From Stieleria varia (lineage in GTDB: Bacteria > Planctomycetota > Planctomycetia > Pirellulales > Pirellulaceae), in contig NZ_CP151726.1 in the NCBI RefSeq assembly GCF_038443385.1, positions 9,610,001 to 9,674,000 on the forward strand: a stretch of 64,000 bases of DNA, read 5' to 3'. The notes under the pieces are model-generated. The model was given only the letters and a program-made list of their open reading frames with translations, was not told the origin of the DNA and did no database searches. Shown one piece after another: positions 55,944 to 64,000 of the stretch. The translations under genes and the position numbers were made by a program. Within the stretch, counting starts at the first letter, position 1. Every line of letters begins with the position of its first letter.

Positions 55944-55956
55944 CCCTTCATGACAC

Positions 55957-55987
55957 AAAAAAAGCCCGACCGGTGGGTCGGGCTTTT
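55957..55987 (-). terminator. Rho-independent terminator of the DUF3467 gene
   Basis: Stem AAAAGCCCGACC / GGTCGGGCTTTT (55960-55971, 55976-55987). Read on the minus strand it is followed by a run of seven T. It lies 40 bp past the DUF3467 stop. Confidence 0.9.
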
Positions 55988-56026
55988 CGCTTATTGATGC
56001 GTTGCCGGGATCAATCCAGGTCAGGC

Positions 56027-56419
56027 TCAGGCGTCCTTCGCGGGAGCAGCAGCCGGAGCTTGTTGCTGTTGCGTCAGGCCGGGACGAACTCGCTTGTTGA
56101 TGTCGGTTTCCAAGACACCGAAAACGGCTTCGTGACGGGCGATCGACATTTGCAACGCGGCCAACAATCGCTTGGCGGTGAAAAAGTTCACGATGATGCG
56201 TTGCTTGACTTCGATCGGATCCTTTGGCACGCCGATCGGTTGAGGATTCAAACCAAAGTCCACGATCAGTTCTTCGGGTGATCCGGTGACGCGGCAGAAA
56301 TTGGCATACGTTGCCAGCGCGTCATGGTCGTTGACCTGAACTTGAACGGGCTCTTGAGTTTGGGTTTGTGCTTTGGCGGCCGGTGCTGCTGCTGCTGGCT
56401 TGTCAGTGTTCTCTGCCAT
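56027..56419 (-). CDS. DUF3467 protein
   Basis: The 130-residue cytoplasmic protein matches DUF3467: ATYANFCRVTGSPEELIVDFGLNPQP (read across 36-61) and the conserved VKQRIIVNFFTAKRLLAALQ. The flanks are Ala/Gln rich and probably disordered. The family occurs widely in planctomycetes and other bacteria with no known role. GGAG lies about 11 bases before the ATG. It is a separate unit with its own terminator. Confidence 0.88.
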   Translation of the reverse strand: MAENTDKPAAAAPAAKAQTQTQEPVQVQVNDHDALATYANFCRVTGSPEELIVDFGLNPQPIGVPKDPIEVKQRIIVNFFTAKRLLAALQMSIARHEAVFGVLETDINKRVRPGLTQQQQAPAAAPAKDA

Positions 56420-56738
56420 GGATGATTGTCTCCAAAAGACGGTGTGGTTCGGTCAGGCCCGTTAGGAGTGGATTCTCAAAACGATCATGAGCCGGGGGAA
56501 ACGAAGGAATCGCTAATGACGAAACGCTCGTCATCAGCACCGAGAAACGGTCTCTTGCAACCATCCGCTTGTCGCGACGCTGCGAAGCGTATCGTAACGG
56601 CGAACAGAAACATCGAAAACCGATCGTGGATCAATTAGGAAGAAGTGAAAAGTGGATTGAAACAAACGGGAGTTAAGCGACGGGGTTTGCGTAGTCTGGT
56701 GAGACTCAATGCACCATCATCGGTGCCAAACATTCCGA
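56420..56738. other. Intergenic region, nothing recognised
   Basis: About 320 bp. No gene. It should hold the DUF3467 promoter and the end of the trio transcript; a short hairpin GCACC/GGTGC near 56711-56728 lacks a T-run. Confidence 0.4.
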
Positions 56739-58982
56739 TCAGAATTCAAAGTTAAAGGTTTGTGCGATAACTCTCCAAAGTCGTTGTCCGAGTGACTTGG
56801 GGTCGACATGTATTTTCGCGCTGCCTCGGTATCCAGGTCGAAAGGGCAAGTCCGATTCTTTGATCTCCAATGGCACCAATCCTTGATAGGTCACGCTCCG
56901 CGGTTTGACTTGGCCGGTCGTGGGATCGATTTCGGTTTGCAGGTCGCCGCCGGTTTGGCTGGCCATCGAAGTGGACGTTGCCTCCAACGGTTCCATGGAA
57001 CGTTCCTTGATCGTCCCGCTGAAGGTTTCCAGGCGTCGCGAATCAAGTTTCATGTCGACGGATTGATTGGCACGAACCAGTTGTACATCACCTTGATCGA
57101 TTGCCAGGACGGCTTTGAAGTTGTCACGTGAACCGATTTCGCAGATCAGGTCCTCTGAAGTCAACATCGCTCCGATATTGTGTTTGTCCAAGGGCGAGCC
57201 GTGCCAGGAGGGCAAGCGTCCGTCTCCGGCGTCTTGGTTGGGTCGACGAGGCGGCGGAATGATGAAACCGCTGATGGGCGCTTTGATGGTCAAACGGTCC
57301 AATTCGTCTTTGGTCTTGGCTTTCAGCTCAATGGTCGATTTCAGCAGGTCTTCTTGGGTTTGGATCTGGGCGGAAACCGAGCGATCGAATCGCATTTGTT
57401 TGCCGAGGTTTTCCAATCGCACGCGAGTGATTCGCTCTTGGCCTTCCAGTTCGGCGAGCTTGAATTCGAGTTCTGGGTTCTTCAGTTGAGCGATCGTGTC
57501 GCCGGCGCTGACTTCGGTACCCGGTTGAACGGTCCAAACGATTTGTCCCGGCGAGCCTGCGTAGACGCGACCGGTTTCATTGGGTTCGATTTGGAAAGCA
57601 CAATCGATGTGGTGGGGCAGCGGGATGTAGCACACGGCCGCGACGGCGGCTGCGAACACGCCGAGCGAGACCAGCAGATTGAAACGTTTCACTTTTGCAA
57701 GCCTCCCAGGAGTTCGGCAGAATTTCCAAGTTTGAATGATGGGCTGAGCGACCAAGCCGGCGAAACCGATGACGGCGACCATCCGACCGATGGCTTCCAA
57801 GCCGTAGGGCTCCAGAACTTTGATCACGAACCAACAAATCGAGAACACGACGACCCAGCGATAAATGACGCTGGCGATCGTGAACAAGGCAAAGAACAAT
57901 TTGCCGCGGGTCGGCAAGAACGGGTCGTCTTGCAGTTCCAAGCCCAAGCAAAGTTTCTGAAAGCCACGCTTAAGGACTTCGGTGCTCTTTTGACGGAGGT
58001 TGGGGATTTCCAACATGTCCATCAAAATGTAGTAACCGTCGAATCTCAGCAGCGGATTACCATTGACCAGGACGGTGCTGACCACGTTGAGAAACATCAT
58101 GTTCAGACACAAGTCATTGACCACGGTTCCCGATTCGCTGAACCACCAGACAAAGGTGGCGATGGAAGCGAGGATCATCTCGACGTAGATCCCGCCCGCG
58201 CCGATCCACACCCGTTTCCACTTGTTGGGCAACATCCAGGAGTCGGACACGTTGCAGTACAGACAGGGCGTGAACACGAGCAGCATGAAGCCGATCTCGT
58301 GACACTCACCCCCGAATTTCTTACAACTCAAACCGTGCCCGAACTCGTGCATGACTTTGACGATCGCCATCGTCGCACCGAGGATCAACCATCGATCGGC
58401 GGCAAAGAACTGCTGGAACGACGGCAGACGCGCGTACACGGTCTCGTACTGGCTGCCCAACAGCATCGCCGCAGCGGCGCACAAGCAGCAGAAAAAGATC
58501 AATGCGGGGACGGTGAACACCCAACCCAACCAGGGCAGCATGCCGTTGAGAATCTTCTCGGGGTCAAATCCTTTGAACCGCAGGGCAAACACATTGGTGA
58601 ATTTGCCAAGCAGTTCCTTGTTCGTTTTCTTGCGGCCGCGATGCCGCAACGCTTTGCCTTGACCGGGCGAGTTGCTGATCACCAGACCGCTGCGGTGCAG
58701 CATTCCGATGAACTGTTGCAGGTCGCCGAAGGTGATTTTCTGCGGTGCGAATCGCTGCTCGAAACCGTCTTTGATTTGCTGCAGACTGACGTGCCCGTCC
58801 AACATGTTCAGAATGAAGTACTCTTCGTCGTGAAAACGATAGTACTGCAATCCGACAGGCTCTTTGACGACCCAATATCCGGTCCCCTGATAACGGTGAC
58901 GGCTGCCGGTCAGGTCTGGACGCCGGCGCACCGTCAGCGGTCGTGATGAACTGCTGACAAGGGATTCGGCGAGCGTGGTCAT
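56739..58982 (-). CDS. M50-type site-2 protease-like protein with HlyD domain
   Basis: The 747-residue protein has a PqqD-like N-terminal domain (about 35-105), then a membrane M50 metalloprotease core with HEFGH (212-216) and NPLLRFDGYY (309-318), several helices to about 455, and a C-terminal HlyD/biotinyl-lipoyl-like adaptor (about 465-745). The combination of peptide-recognition-like domain, intramembrane protease and HlyD adaptor suggests processing and export of a small peptide or protein. It is the last gene of a three-gene run (59063 and 60104 upstream). The family usually acts on membrane-bound substrates, here unknown. Confidence 0.88.
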   Translation of the reverse strand: MTTLAESLVSSSSRPLTVRRRPDLTGSRHRYQGTGYWVVKEPVGLQYYRFHDEEYFILNMLDGHVSLQQIKDGFEQRFAPQKITFGDLQQFIGMLHRSGLVISNSPGQGKALRHRGRKKTNKELLGKFTNVFALRFKGFDPEKILNGMLPWLGWVFTVPALIFFCCLCAAAAMLLGSQYETVYARLPSFQQFFAADRWLILGATMAIVKVMHEFGHGLSCKKFGGECHEIGFMLLVFTPCLYCNVSDSWMLPNKWKRVWIGAGGIYVEMILASIATFVWWFSESGTVVNDLCLNMMFLNVVSTVLVNGNPLLRFDGYYILMDMLEIPNLRQKSTEVLKRGFQKLCLGLELQDDPFLPTRGKLFFALFTIASVIYRWVVVFSICWFVIKVLEPYGLEAIGRMVAVIGFAGLVAQPIIQTWKFCRTPGRLAKVKRFNLLVSLGVFAAAVAAVCYIPLPHHIDCAFQIEPNETGRVYAGSPGQIVWTVQPGTEVSAGDTIAQLKNPELEFKLAELEGQERITRVRLENLGKQMRFDRSVSAQIQTQEDLLKSTIELKAKTKDELDRLTIKAPISGFIIPPPRRPNQDAGDGRLPSWHGSPLDKHNIGAMLTSEDLICEIGSRDNFKAVLAIDQGDVQLVRANQSVDMKLDSRRLETFSGTIKERSMEPLEATSTSMASQTGGDLQTEIDPTTGQVKPRSVTYQGLVPLEIKESDLPFRPGYRGSAKIHVDPKSLGQRLWRVIAQTFNFEF

Positions 58983-59062
58983 GACGGGACGGGGTGATCA
59001 GCGTGGAACGGGAGGATGAGAATCGAGAGCGAGGAATGGTCAGCGAGACTAAAAAGCAACGA

Positions 59063-60031
59063 TCAAAAGATTTGACCGCCTGAGGAGCGTTTGGCCGGGA
59101 TGATGATCATGCGAGCGGTCATGCCTGGCTTGATCACCCAGTCGTTGCCCACACGTTGATTCTCAATACTGGCCCAGATGCGGTATTGGTGATTCATGTC
59201 CAACTCGGTGCTGACGTACTCGATCACCGCATCGATCTCAAGTCTACGGTCTTCGCCATCACCGGTACCGGTGGTAATCAGGATCTTGACGGGAGTACCG
59301 ATCTTGACCGAACCGGCGTAACGCAAAGCGTTTATGTCGCCTTCCACTCTCAACCGGTCCATTTGCACCAGTTCAGCGATGGGACTGCCGGGCTGGACCC
59401 ACTCGCCCAACTGAGCGATGCGAGTTTCGACGAATGCGTCAAAGTCTGCTTTGATCTCTCGCATCGAAATGTCGCTTTTCGCCAGTTCCGTTTCGAATCG
59501 TTTGGCCATATAAACAGCCTTTGCCGTTCTCATCTGCAGTTCGGCCAACTCGATTCGCAAGTCGGCGCGTTGGGCTTCGAGGATTTTCTTTTCGACTTCG
59601 AACGACGGCGCGGCACCCTTCTTGCCCAAATCGACGTATGCCTTGGCTTCTTCTTTGGCGATCAGCGCGCTGCTGACCGCGTCCTTGTAGTTGACGTCAT
59701 TGGCGGCGTTGAGTTCCGCTTCTTTTTCTTCGGCTTGTTTCAATTGCAATTGCAATTGCGACTGCTTGTCATCGACCACCGCCAGCACGTCGCCCTTCTT
59801 GACCGTCATGCCTTCTTCGACATTCAACTTAACGAGCTTGCCTTGCGATTCGGCCGGCAGTCTCGTCTTGTTGATGTACTGCACCATGCAGTGCTCGGCT
59901 TCGATGCCGACAGGAGTTTCGGTTTCCGGGGGTGCCGGCTGTTGGGCGTGGACGATCATAGCCGTGCAAGCGCATGCCAGGGTGGCCGCAGCGGAAAGCA
60001 TGACGGCGATGTTGGGAAGTCGGAATCGCAT
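59063..60031 (-). CDS. HlyD-family periplasmic adaptor
   Basis: The 322-residue protein has a signal peptide (about 1-29), a biotinyl-lipoyl half (about 45-90), a long coiled-coil hairpin (about 95-200) and a second lipoyl/beta-barrel part. This is the layout of membrane fusion proteins of efflux and type I secretion. It sits between the GAF-HlyD and M50-HlyD genes with small gaps (72 bp and 80 bp), so the three adaptors likely assemble together. No RND pump, ABC transporter or TolC is beside them. Confidence 0.88.
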   Translation of the reverse strand: MRFRLPNIAVMLSAAATLACACTAMIVHAQQPAPPETETPVGIEAEHCMVQYINKTRLPAESQGKLVKLNVEEGMTVKKGDVLAVVDDKQSQLQLQLKQAEEKEAELNAANDVNYKDAVSSALIAKEEAKAYVDLGKKGAAPSFEVEKKILEAQRADLRIELAELQMRTAKAVYMAKRFETELAKSDISMREIKADFDAFVETRIAQLGEWVQPGSPIAELVQMDRLRVEGDINALRYAGSVKIGTPVKILITTGTGDGEDRRLEIDAVIEYVSTELDMNHQYRIWASIENQRVGNDWVIKPGMTARMIIIPAKRSSGGQIF

Positions 60032-60103
60032 CGTGATGTCTTGGGAATGAAGGAGAAACTGACGGCGGTGAAATTTGAGGACGCGTGAGCAAGAGGGTTG
60101 GTG

Positions 60104-62167
60104 TTAGAAGAAGAACTTGCAGCACCACTCGTAGATTTCGTGGAAGAACACAAAGCCGCTGGGACGTCGGCCACATTTGATCTTGGCGATCACTTTCGAA
60201 CCCGGTCGCGGATCCATCTTCAGCAACTCTTCCTGCACCGGCTGGGCTTTCATCTCGATCACCGCCCCGTGCTCTTCGTGCGATTCGGCGCGTCGTGAGA
60301 TCGTGTCCAAATCCAACGACGCGGTCATCGGGTCGTCGCTCGGATTGGTTGCCAAAATGTAGGTCACATCCAAAGCCTTCTTGTCTGGATTCTCATGGAT
60401 GTATTGGTCCAAGTGACCCTCGCGTTTCTCGGGCAACTCCAGATCCAGGTAGTAGGGTTCGTCCAAGTTAGCTATTTCCAGCAGAACCTGCCCCGTCATG
60501 ATCGGTCGACTTCGCAGCGTTTGCTCGACATCCCAAGACGTCACGATTCCGTCGATGGGCGACGTGATGGTCAGTTGCTTGTCACGCTCCATCTGCAGCG
60601 CCAGTTTTTGATTGATGACCTTCAACTGGGTCAGCAACTCGTTCTCTTCGCCCTGCAAATTCTGAAACGCTTGGCGCTCGCTGGGATCAAACGATCGGTT
60701 TCGCAACTGCGCCGAGACCCGACTCAGCTCCGTGTCGGTGGTCTGTCGCTGACCCAGCAAATCGGCGATCTGAATCTCCAAATCTCGATTGCGCAGTCGA
60801 ACGAGCGTTTGGCCCTTGGTCACTTTGGTGTTGTGAGTCACCAAAACCTCGATGACTTCGCCATCAACAGCCGCGAAAACCTGACGACGCTCGGTCGGTC
60901 GCAGCGTGCCTTCGGCCTCGAGGTTGAAATCTTTGGGGATGAAGATCAAACCGAGGGCAACCAATGCGATCAACGCGGCGATGCCGATGGTCTTGGGCAG
61001 GGTGCGAGCCCGGAGCACCCAAGTCGCGCGGCCGAGAGCCCGCCAAACGGGCATCAAGAACAGGTTGGTGTGCGAACGTGAGTTGGCGATCGCGCGGGTA
61101 CCGTGCTCGTAAACGAGGTCACAGCGGGCGCGAAAAATCTCTTTGGGGATGTCCGTTTCGATTTGCTCGATGATCAAAGCGCCGATGACTTCGCCACGGT
61201 GAGCGTTGTCGCGATCGATTTCGCCGGCTGCGCCGGTTTCTTCTTCGGTGCCCAGCTTTCTCTGTGGCTCACGCAACGGCAGCACGGCGATGTTTCGACC
61301 GTAGGATTGATCGACGTAGTCTTCCAGGGCTTCTTCGATCTGCGGAGGCAAGTCTTCCGTGGTACCGTCGTGCCAAAGTGGCTCGCCGGCTGCGACCACG
61401 CGAGTGGCCAAGTTGTTCAGCGCGGAAACGATGTTGGACCGATTTTCGATCGTGTCCTGGCCGCTGATCGCTTGCACCTTGCACTTGCCGCCTTTCTTGA
61501 TCGCCACGCTGACGCGGTCGCAGCCGATCAGCCGGCGGCCTTCGTTGGCCACGATGTAGGCGGTTTCCTTGAGGTCCAATGACTCGTGGGAGGCGCGTGC
61601 GAACGAGTCTGCTTGCTGCCACAGAACTTGACGATCGCCATAGGCACGCAGCTTTTGACTTCGCAGCCATTCGGCCGCCAAACCGCACATCTGCTCCAGG
61701 AATCGCAAGTAACCGCGTTGGGTTTCCGGAGCCGTGTCGGGACGCTGAAAGACTTCGATCAATCCGTCTTTCTGGCCGTCGTGGGCGAGAGAGCCAAGCA
61801 CGAGTAGATATCGAGTCGGGTTTCCTTCGGCATCGCCGTCGGTCGTTCCGCTGTAAGGAGGCACCAGCAAGGACTGGCCCGAATTGGCCACGCGTTGGAT
61901 CAAACGCTTGTGACGGGTCGCGTCGTCGGAATCGCTCGACAGAATCGATGGCTCCGCGTTGATCTGATACTGCAGCTTCAACTGGCGATCGTCGTCCAGC
62001 AACCAAATCGCTCCGCCCGCCGCCGCCAATGCCGTGATCACCCGCGTCAACAACTCGGGATAAAACTCCTCGGCGGTCGCACCGCTTTTGGCGAGGGCCG
62101 CGATTTCATTGACCAAGCCACGGATCTGTGCCTTGGTTTCTTCGACGGTTTGTTGGTTGACCGACAT
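60104..62167 (-). CDS. GAF-domain membrane protein with HlyD adaptor
   Basis: From the ATG at 62167 the protein is 687 residues. Two GAF-like domains (about 25-165 and 190-350) lie in the cytoplasm, a single helix at 393-411 crosses the membrane, and a HlyD-type lipoyl and coiled-coil domain (about 420-660) lies outside. GAF domains sense small molecules or redox state, so this is probably the sensor of the trio. The extension upstream of 62167 is open but not protein-like and would overlap the divergent gene. Its promoter is likely the palindromic site at 62445-62465. Confidence 0.85.
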   Translation of the reverse strand: MSVNQQTVEETKAQIRGLVNEIAALAKSGATAEEFYPELLTRVITALAAAGGAIWLLDDDRQLKLQYQINAEPSILSSDSDDATRHKRLIQRVANSGQSLLVPPYSGTTDGDAEGNPTRYLLVLGSLAHDGQKDGLIEVFQRPDTAPETQRGYLRFLEQMCGLAAEWLRSQKLRAYGDRQVLWQQADSFARASHESLDLKETAYIVANEGRRLIGCDRVSVAIKKGGKCKVQAISGQDTIENRSNIVSALNNLATRVVAAGEPLWHDGTTEDLPPQIEEALEDYVDQSYGRNIAVLPLREPQRKLGTEEETGAAGEIDRDNAHRGEVIGALIIEQIETDIPKEIFRARCDLVYEHGTRAIANSRSHTNLFLMPVWRALGRATWVLRARTLPKTIGIAALIALVALGLIFIPKDFNLEAEGTLRPTERRQVFAAVDGEVIEVLVTHNTKVTKGQTLVRLRNRDLEIQIADLLGQRQTTDTELSRVSAQLRNRSFDPSERQAFQNLQGEENELLTQLKVINQKLALQMERDKQLTITSPIDGIVTSWDVEQTLRSRPIMTGQVLLEIANLDEPYYLDLELPEKREGHLDQYIHENPDKKALDVTYILATNPSDDPMTASLDLDTISRRAESHEEHGAVIEMKAQPVQEELLKMDPRPGSKVIAKIKCGRRPSGFVFFHEIYEWCCKFFF

Positions 62168-62444
62168 GTTGGCGATTTGCTTGCGATAGGGAAGCGTTTG
62201 ATCGGGTGAATTGGGCGACAGTACTGAAATCCCACACGCGTTTCCATGTTGACCTGCGACAAAGATGCCGATTCGGTCGCGCTGGGGGCGTGGTGTGTCG
62301 GTTCTGGCGGATGGTCGGCCCATTTGCGGCGGTGCTGCTATCAAAAGCACCCCGCGGTGAACCAATCCAGATCCCCTCGTCAAACCGCGGATTCGGCCGT
62401 TTTCTCGACGCTATTCCGCTTTTTGCCTCCGTGTCGGTGGACAG

Positions 62445-62465
62445 TTTATACAAATTGTATATACT
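62445..62465. promoter_or_regulatory. Divergent promoter with palindromic operator
   Basis: TATACAA-A-TTGTATA (62447-62461) is a perfect 15-bp palindrome. It overlaps a plus-strand -10 (TATACT, 62460-62465) and a minus-strand -10 (TATAAA on the reverse strand, 62445-62450). It sits between the start of the GAF-HlyD operon and the gene at 62494, so one regulator could control both. Confidence 0.5.
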
Positions 62466-62493
62466 CGTCCAGAGAGAAATTCACAGGAACTGC

Positions 62494-62997
62494 ATGACCA
62501 CACCCCCACCTGATGACCGAGCGACCTTTGACGGTCACGCGGGCGCCGACAACCAAGCCCAGGCGAATCATTCGCGGGTGAATCATTCGCAGGCGGTCAC
62601 TGGTGAGATCGACGCCCGGGCCGCCTTGGGTGGGCTGCAGCAGGAACTCAATCGGCTGCAGCGATCGATTCGGATTGCCATTCAGCAACAATTGGCGTCG
62701 ATGGCAGGTCAGTCGCTCGGTTCGATCGCCGCCAATCGGGAATTGGTCGAAACGATCCAAGCGATGCTGGAGAACCACGGTCTGCGGGTCCGTTGCAACG
62801 AGTGCGGTCACCCGGCGATTCTGCGAGTCTCGGTTCGCCCCGGTTGTGCATCCGGCGTGTTCGTCTTTGATCACACGATCGAAGGTCGCCGAACGTTTCA
62901 TGGCGGCAAGACGGTGCTGCCGCTGATTCAATTGGTTTCTAAACCGCCGAGAAAGAAACGGGCCCCCAGCGGCAAGAACACCCGCGTCGCGTCGTAG
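62494..62997 (+). CDS. Hypothetical protein with CxxC
   Basis: From the ATG at 62494 (AGGA upstream) the protein is 167 residues. A coiled-coil-like middle (ALGGLQQELNRLQRSIRIAIQQQL) is followed by a C-terminal region with CNEC and a further Cys (GCASG), ending in a basic tail. The longer frame from 62206 overlaps the operon on the other strand and is not used. No known family. It is divergent from the GAF-HlyD gene and may share its operator. Confidence 0.65.
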   Translation: MTTPPPDDRATFDGHAGADNQAQANHSRVNHSQAVTGEIDARAALGGLQQELNRLQRSIRIAIQQQLASMAGQSLGSIAANRELVETIQAMLENHGLRVRCNECGHPAILRVSVRPGCASGVFVFDHTIEGRRTFHGGKTVLPLIQLVSKPPRKKRAPSGKNTRVAS

Positions 62998-63005
62998 TCA
63001 CGGGC

Positions 63006-63014
63006 TGCTATCAT
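63006..63014 (+). promoter_or_regulatory. Extended -10 very close to the DinB start
   Basis: TGCTATCAT ends eight bases before the DinB ATG, so a transcript would start at or near the A of the start codon. This could be a leaderless mRNA. Confidence 0.4.
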
Positions 63015-63021
63015 TTCGGGC

Positions 63022-63573
63022 ATGAACACTCCTTCACCTGAAAGCCAACCGGCTCCCACCGCTGAACAAGCCGCCCAAATGCTGACCGCTGCGATCGGCC
63101 AGATCCAGTACGCACGGGACTACACGCTGCAATTGCTCGACGAGACGCCCACGGAGACTTGGTTCGATATCCCGTCGGGATTGCCGAGCAACATCGCGTG
63201 GCAAGTCGGACACCTGACCGTCAGCCAGTACGGACTGCTGCTGTTCCGACTGCGAGGTCGTCAAGACGAAGACCTTGAGTTAATCCCGAGCCGATTTCGC
63301 AAGGCCTACTCACGCGGGTCGACGCCATCGAGTGACATCGACAAGCAGCTCAGTGCGAGCGAGCTTCGTGACCGCATGGACCGTGTCCACGCGATTGCGA
63401 TGAAGACACTTGTGGAGATCAGCGTGGAGACGCTGCTTGAATCCGAAGAGATGCCTTACGCGGTTTATCCCAACAAGCTCGGCGCGATTCTGTTTTGTCC
63501 GCTTCACGAACAGATCCACGCCGGCCAAATCGGCTTGATCCGCCGCGCACTGGGCTTGGCACCGGTTCGCTGA
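63022..63573 (+). CDS. DinB-family (YfiT/DinB four-helix) protein
   Basis: The 183-residue protein has the DinB layout: four helices with metal-ligand histidines in WQVGHL and in HEQIHAGQIG. The family includes thiol-dependent transferases and damage-inducible proteins; the function here is unknown. It follows the gene at 62494 by 24 bp but has its own -10. Coding is clear. Confidence 0.85.
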   Translation: MNTPSPESQPAPTAEQAAQMLTAAIGQIQYARDYTLQLLDETPTETWFDIPSGLPSNIAWQVGHLTVSQYGLLLFRLRGRQDEDLELIPSRFRKAYSRGSTPSSDIDKQLSASELRDRMDRVHAIAMKTLVEISVETLLESEEMPYAVYPNKLGAILFCPLHEQIHAGQIGLIRRALGLAPVR

Positions 63574-63601
63574 TCACTTGGGTCGATCGCGAAAAGTTCC
63601 G

Positions 63602-63739
63602 GTAGGCCATGCTTTGCATGACGCCATCCGTTCATCACAACCCAGTCGCACCGGGCCTCACGAAGAGTTTCTCCTGGGAACTAGGCCACCAGGGTTGAAG
63701 AGGAGCGATCCGAATTTCGTCATGCACAGCATGACCTAC
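63602..63739. repeat. 138-bp palindromic repeat (family C), copy 2
   Basis: Arms GTAGGCCATGCTTTGCATGA (63602 onward) and its inverted form ending at 63739. Uninterrupted relative of the element at 13153-13546. Confidence 0.75.
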
Positions 63740-64000
63740 GACTGTACGGTGAGAAAGACGTGCCGCAATTCGTCCAACTGCTGAAACTGGTGGAGACAGA
63801 CCACTTTTATGCCACGTCACTTTGGCAGCATGAGGACCAACACACGATTCCTGTGATGTTGAGTGATGAGTGTCATTTAATATCGGTAGTCGTCTGTCCC
63901 CAGTAGGCAAGGCGGGATTCTGGACGCCGGCACAAAAAGGACTGATGGGTGAAATTCCTATCCCATCAGTTACACTGGTTTGCATCGGTTGATTCGGTCA
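63740..64000. other. End of window, no gene seen
   Basis: A perfect 9-bp hairpin ACTGATGGG/CCCATCAGT (63941-63970) but no T-run and no supported gene. The next gene presumably begins beyond the window. Confidence 0.4.

Noticed and set aside
57180..58946. A 588-residue open frame opposite the M50-HlyD gene
   Set aside because: It is antisense to a well-supported gene, is rich in His, Gln, Asp and Val as expected of a shadow frame in high-GC DNA, and shows no domain.
56739..62167. Type I secretion system
   Set aside because: HlyD adaptors are present, but no ABC transporter or outer-membrane TolC gene is in the window.
1..64000. tRNA, rRNA and CRISPR
   Set aside because: No cloverleaf with GGTTCGA-type arms outside coding regions, no rRNA-like sequence, and no direct repeat array with unique spacers. 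The 22-bp repeat at 1581 has no spacers.

Overview
The window looks like chromosome from a planctomycete, most likely of the Pirellulaceae/Rhodopirellula type. The signs are an ECF sigma factor/Ser-Thr kinase pair occurring twice, Planctomycete-style paired CxxCH motifs, SHD1, FHA, GYF and DUF3467 proteins, an LEPR-XLL-like N-terminus on a huge secreted protein that ends in dockerin repeats, an M50/HlyD operon, and moderately high GC. No rRNA, tRNA, CRISPR array, prophage module or plasmid backbone was seen.

Layout. 1-6.2 kb: a membrane protein, a 7Fe ferredoxin, an RlmI-type rRNA methyltransferase, an FHA protein, XerD and GalE. 6.4-13.2 kb: a secreted di-haem-motif cytochrome, DAHP synthase with a methyltransferase, then rpmF-fabD-fabG. 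13.2-13.6 kb: a nest of palindromic MITE-like elements. 13.8-26.8 kb: a small orphan, an SHD1 protein, an Abhydrolase_9 membrane hydrolase, a minus-strand operon (secreted protein, KAP-like NTPase, CPBP protease, zinc-ribbon/GYF membrane protein), a UvrD-type helicase, RimI, a Uma2 nuclease and a CE15 esterase. 26.8-38.2 kb: two ECF-sigma/kinase pairs enclosing an XylR/AraC regulator, an SGNH-like secreted protein and an intact ISKra4-family insertion sequence with a 9-bp target duplication. 38.2-48.2 kb: a hairpin-rich non-coding stretch, a small phage-like beta-sandwich candidate, a patatin-domain membrane protein, a glycosyltransferase/acyltransferase pair, and a lipoprotein/secreted-protein pair. 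48.2-64 kb: a CHAT-NACHT-transmembrane protein lying between two MITE-like repeats, the beta-propeller/dockerin protein, a DUF3467 protein, the GAF-HlyD / HlyD / M50-HlyD operon, and DinB.

How they work together. Housekeeping genes (rpmF-fabD-fabG, aroF, galE, xerD, rimI, rlmI) are interleaved with accessory signalling and envelope genes. The two sigma/kinase pairs are probably cis-linked regulatory units. The M50/HlyD trio looks like a membrane-spanning export or sensing complex. The strongest candidates for something undescribed are the CHAT-NACHT-8TM protein (a caspase-like protease fused to a STAND NTPase and a membrane domain), the KAP-like NTPase/CPBP protease operon, and the large patatin membrane protein. 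All three architectures recall prokaryotic conflict systems, but nothing in the window proves that role.

A second theme is small palindromic repeats. At least six families of roughly 70-270 bp lie in the intergenic spaces, several nested in or abutting one another. Promoters recurrently show an extended -10 of the form TGCTAnAnT or close to it.
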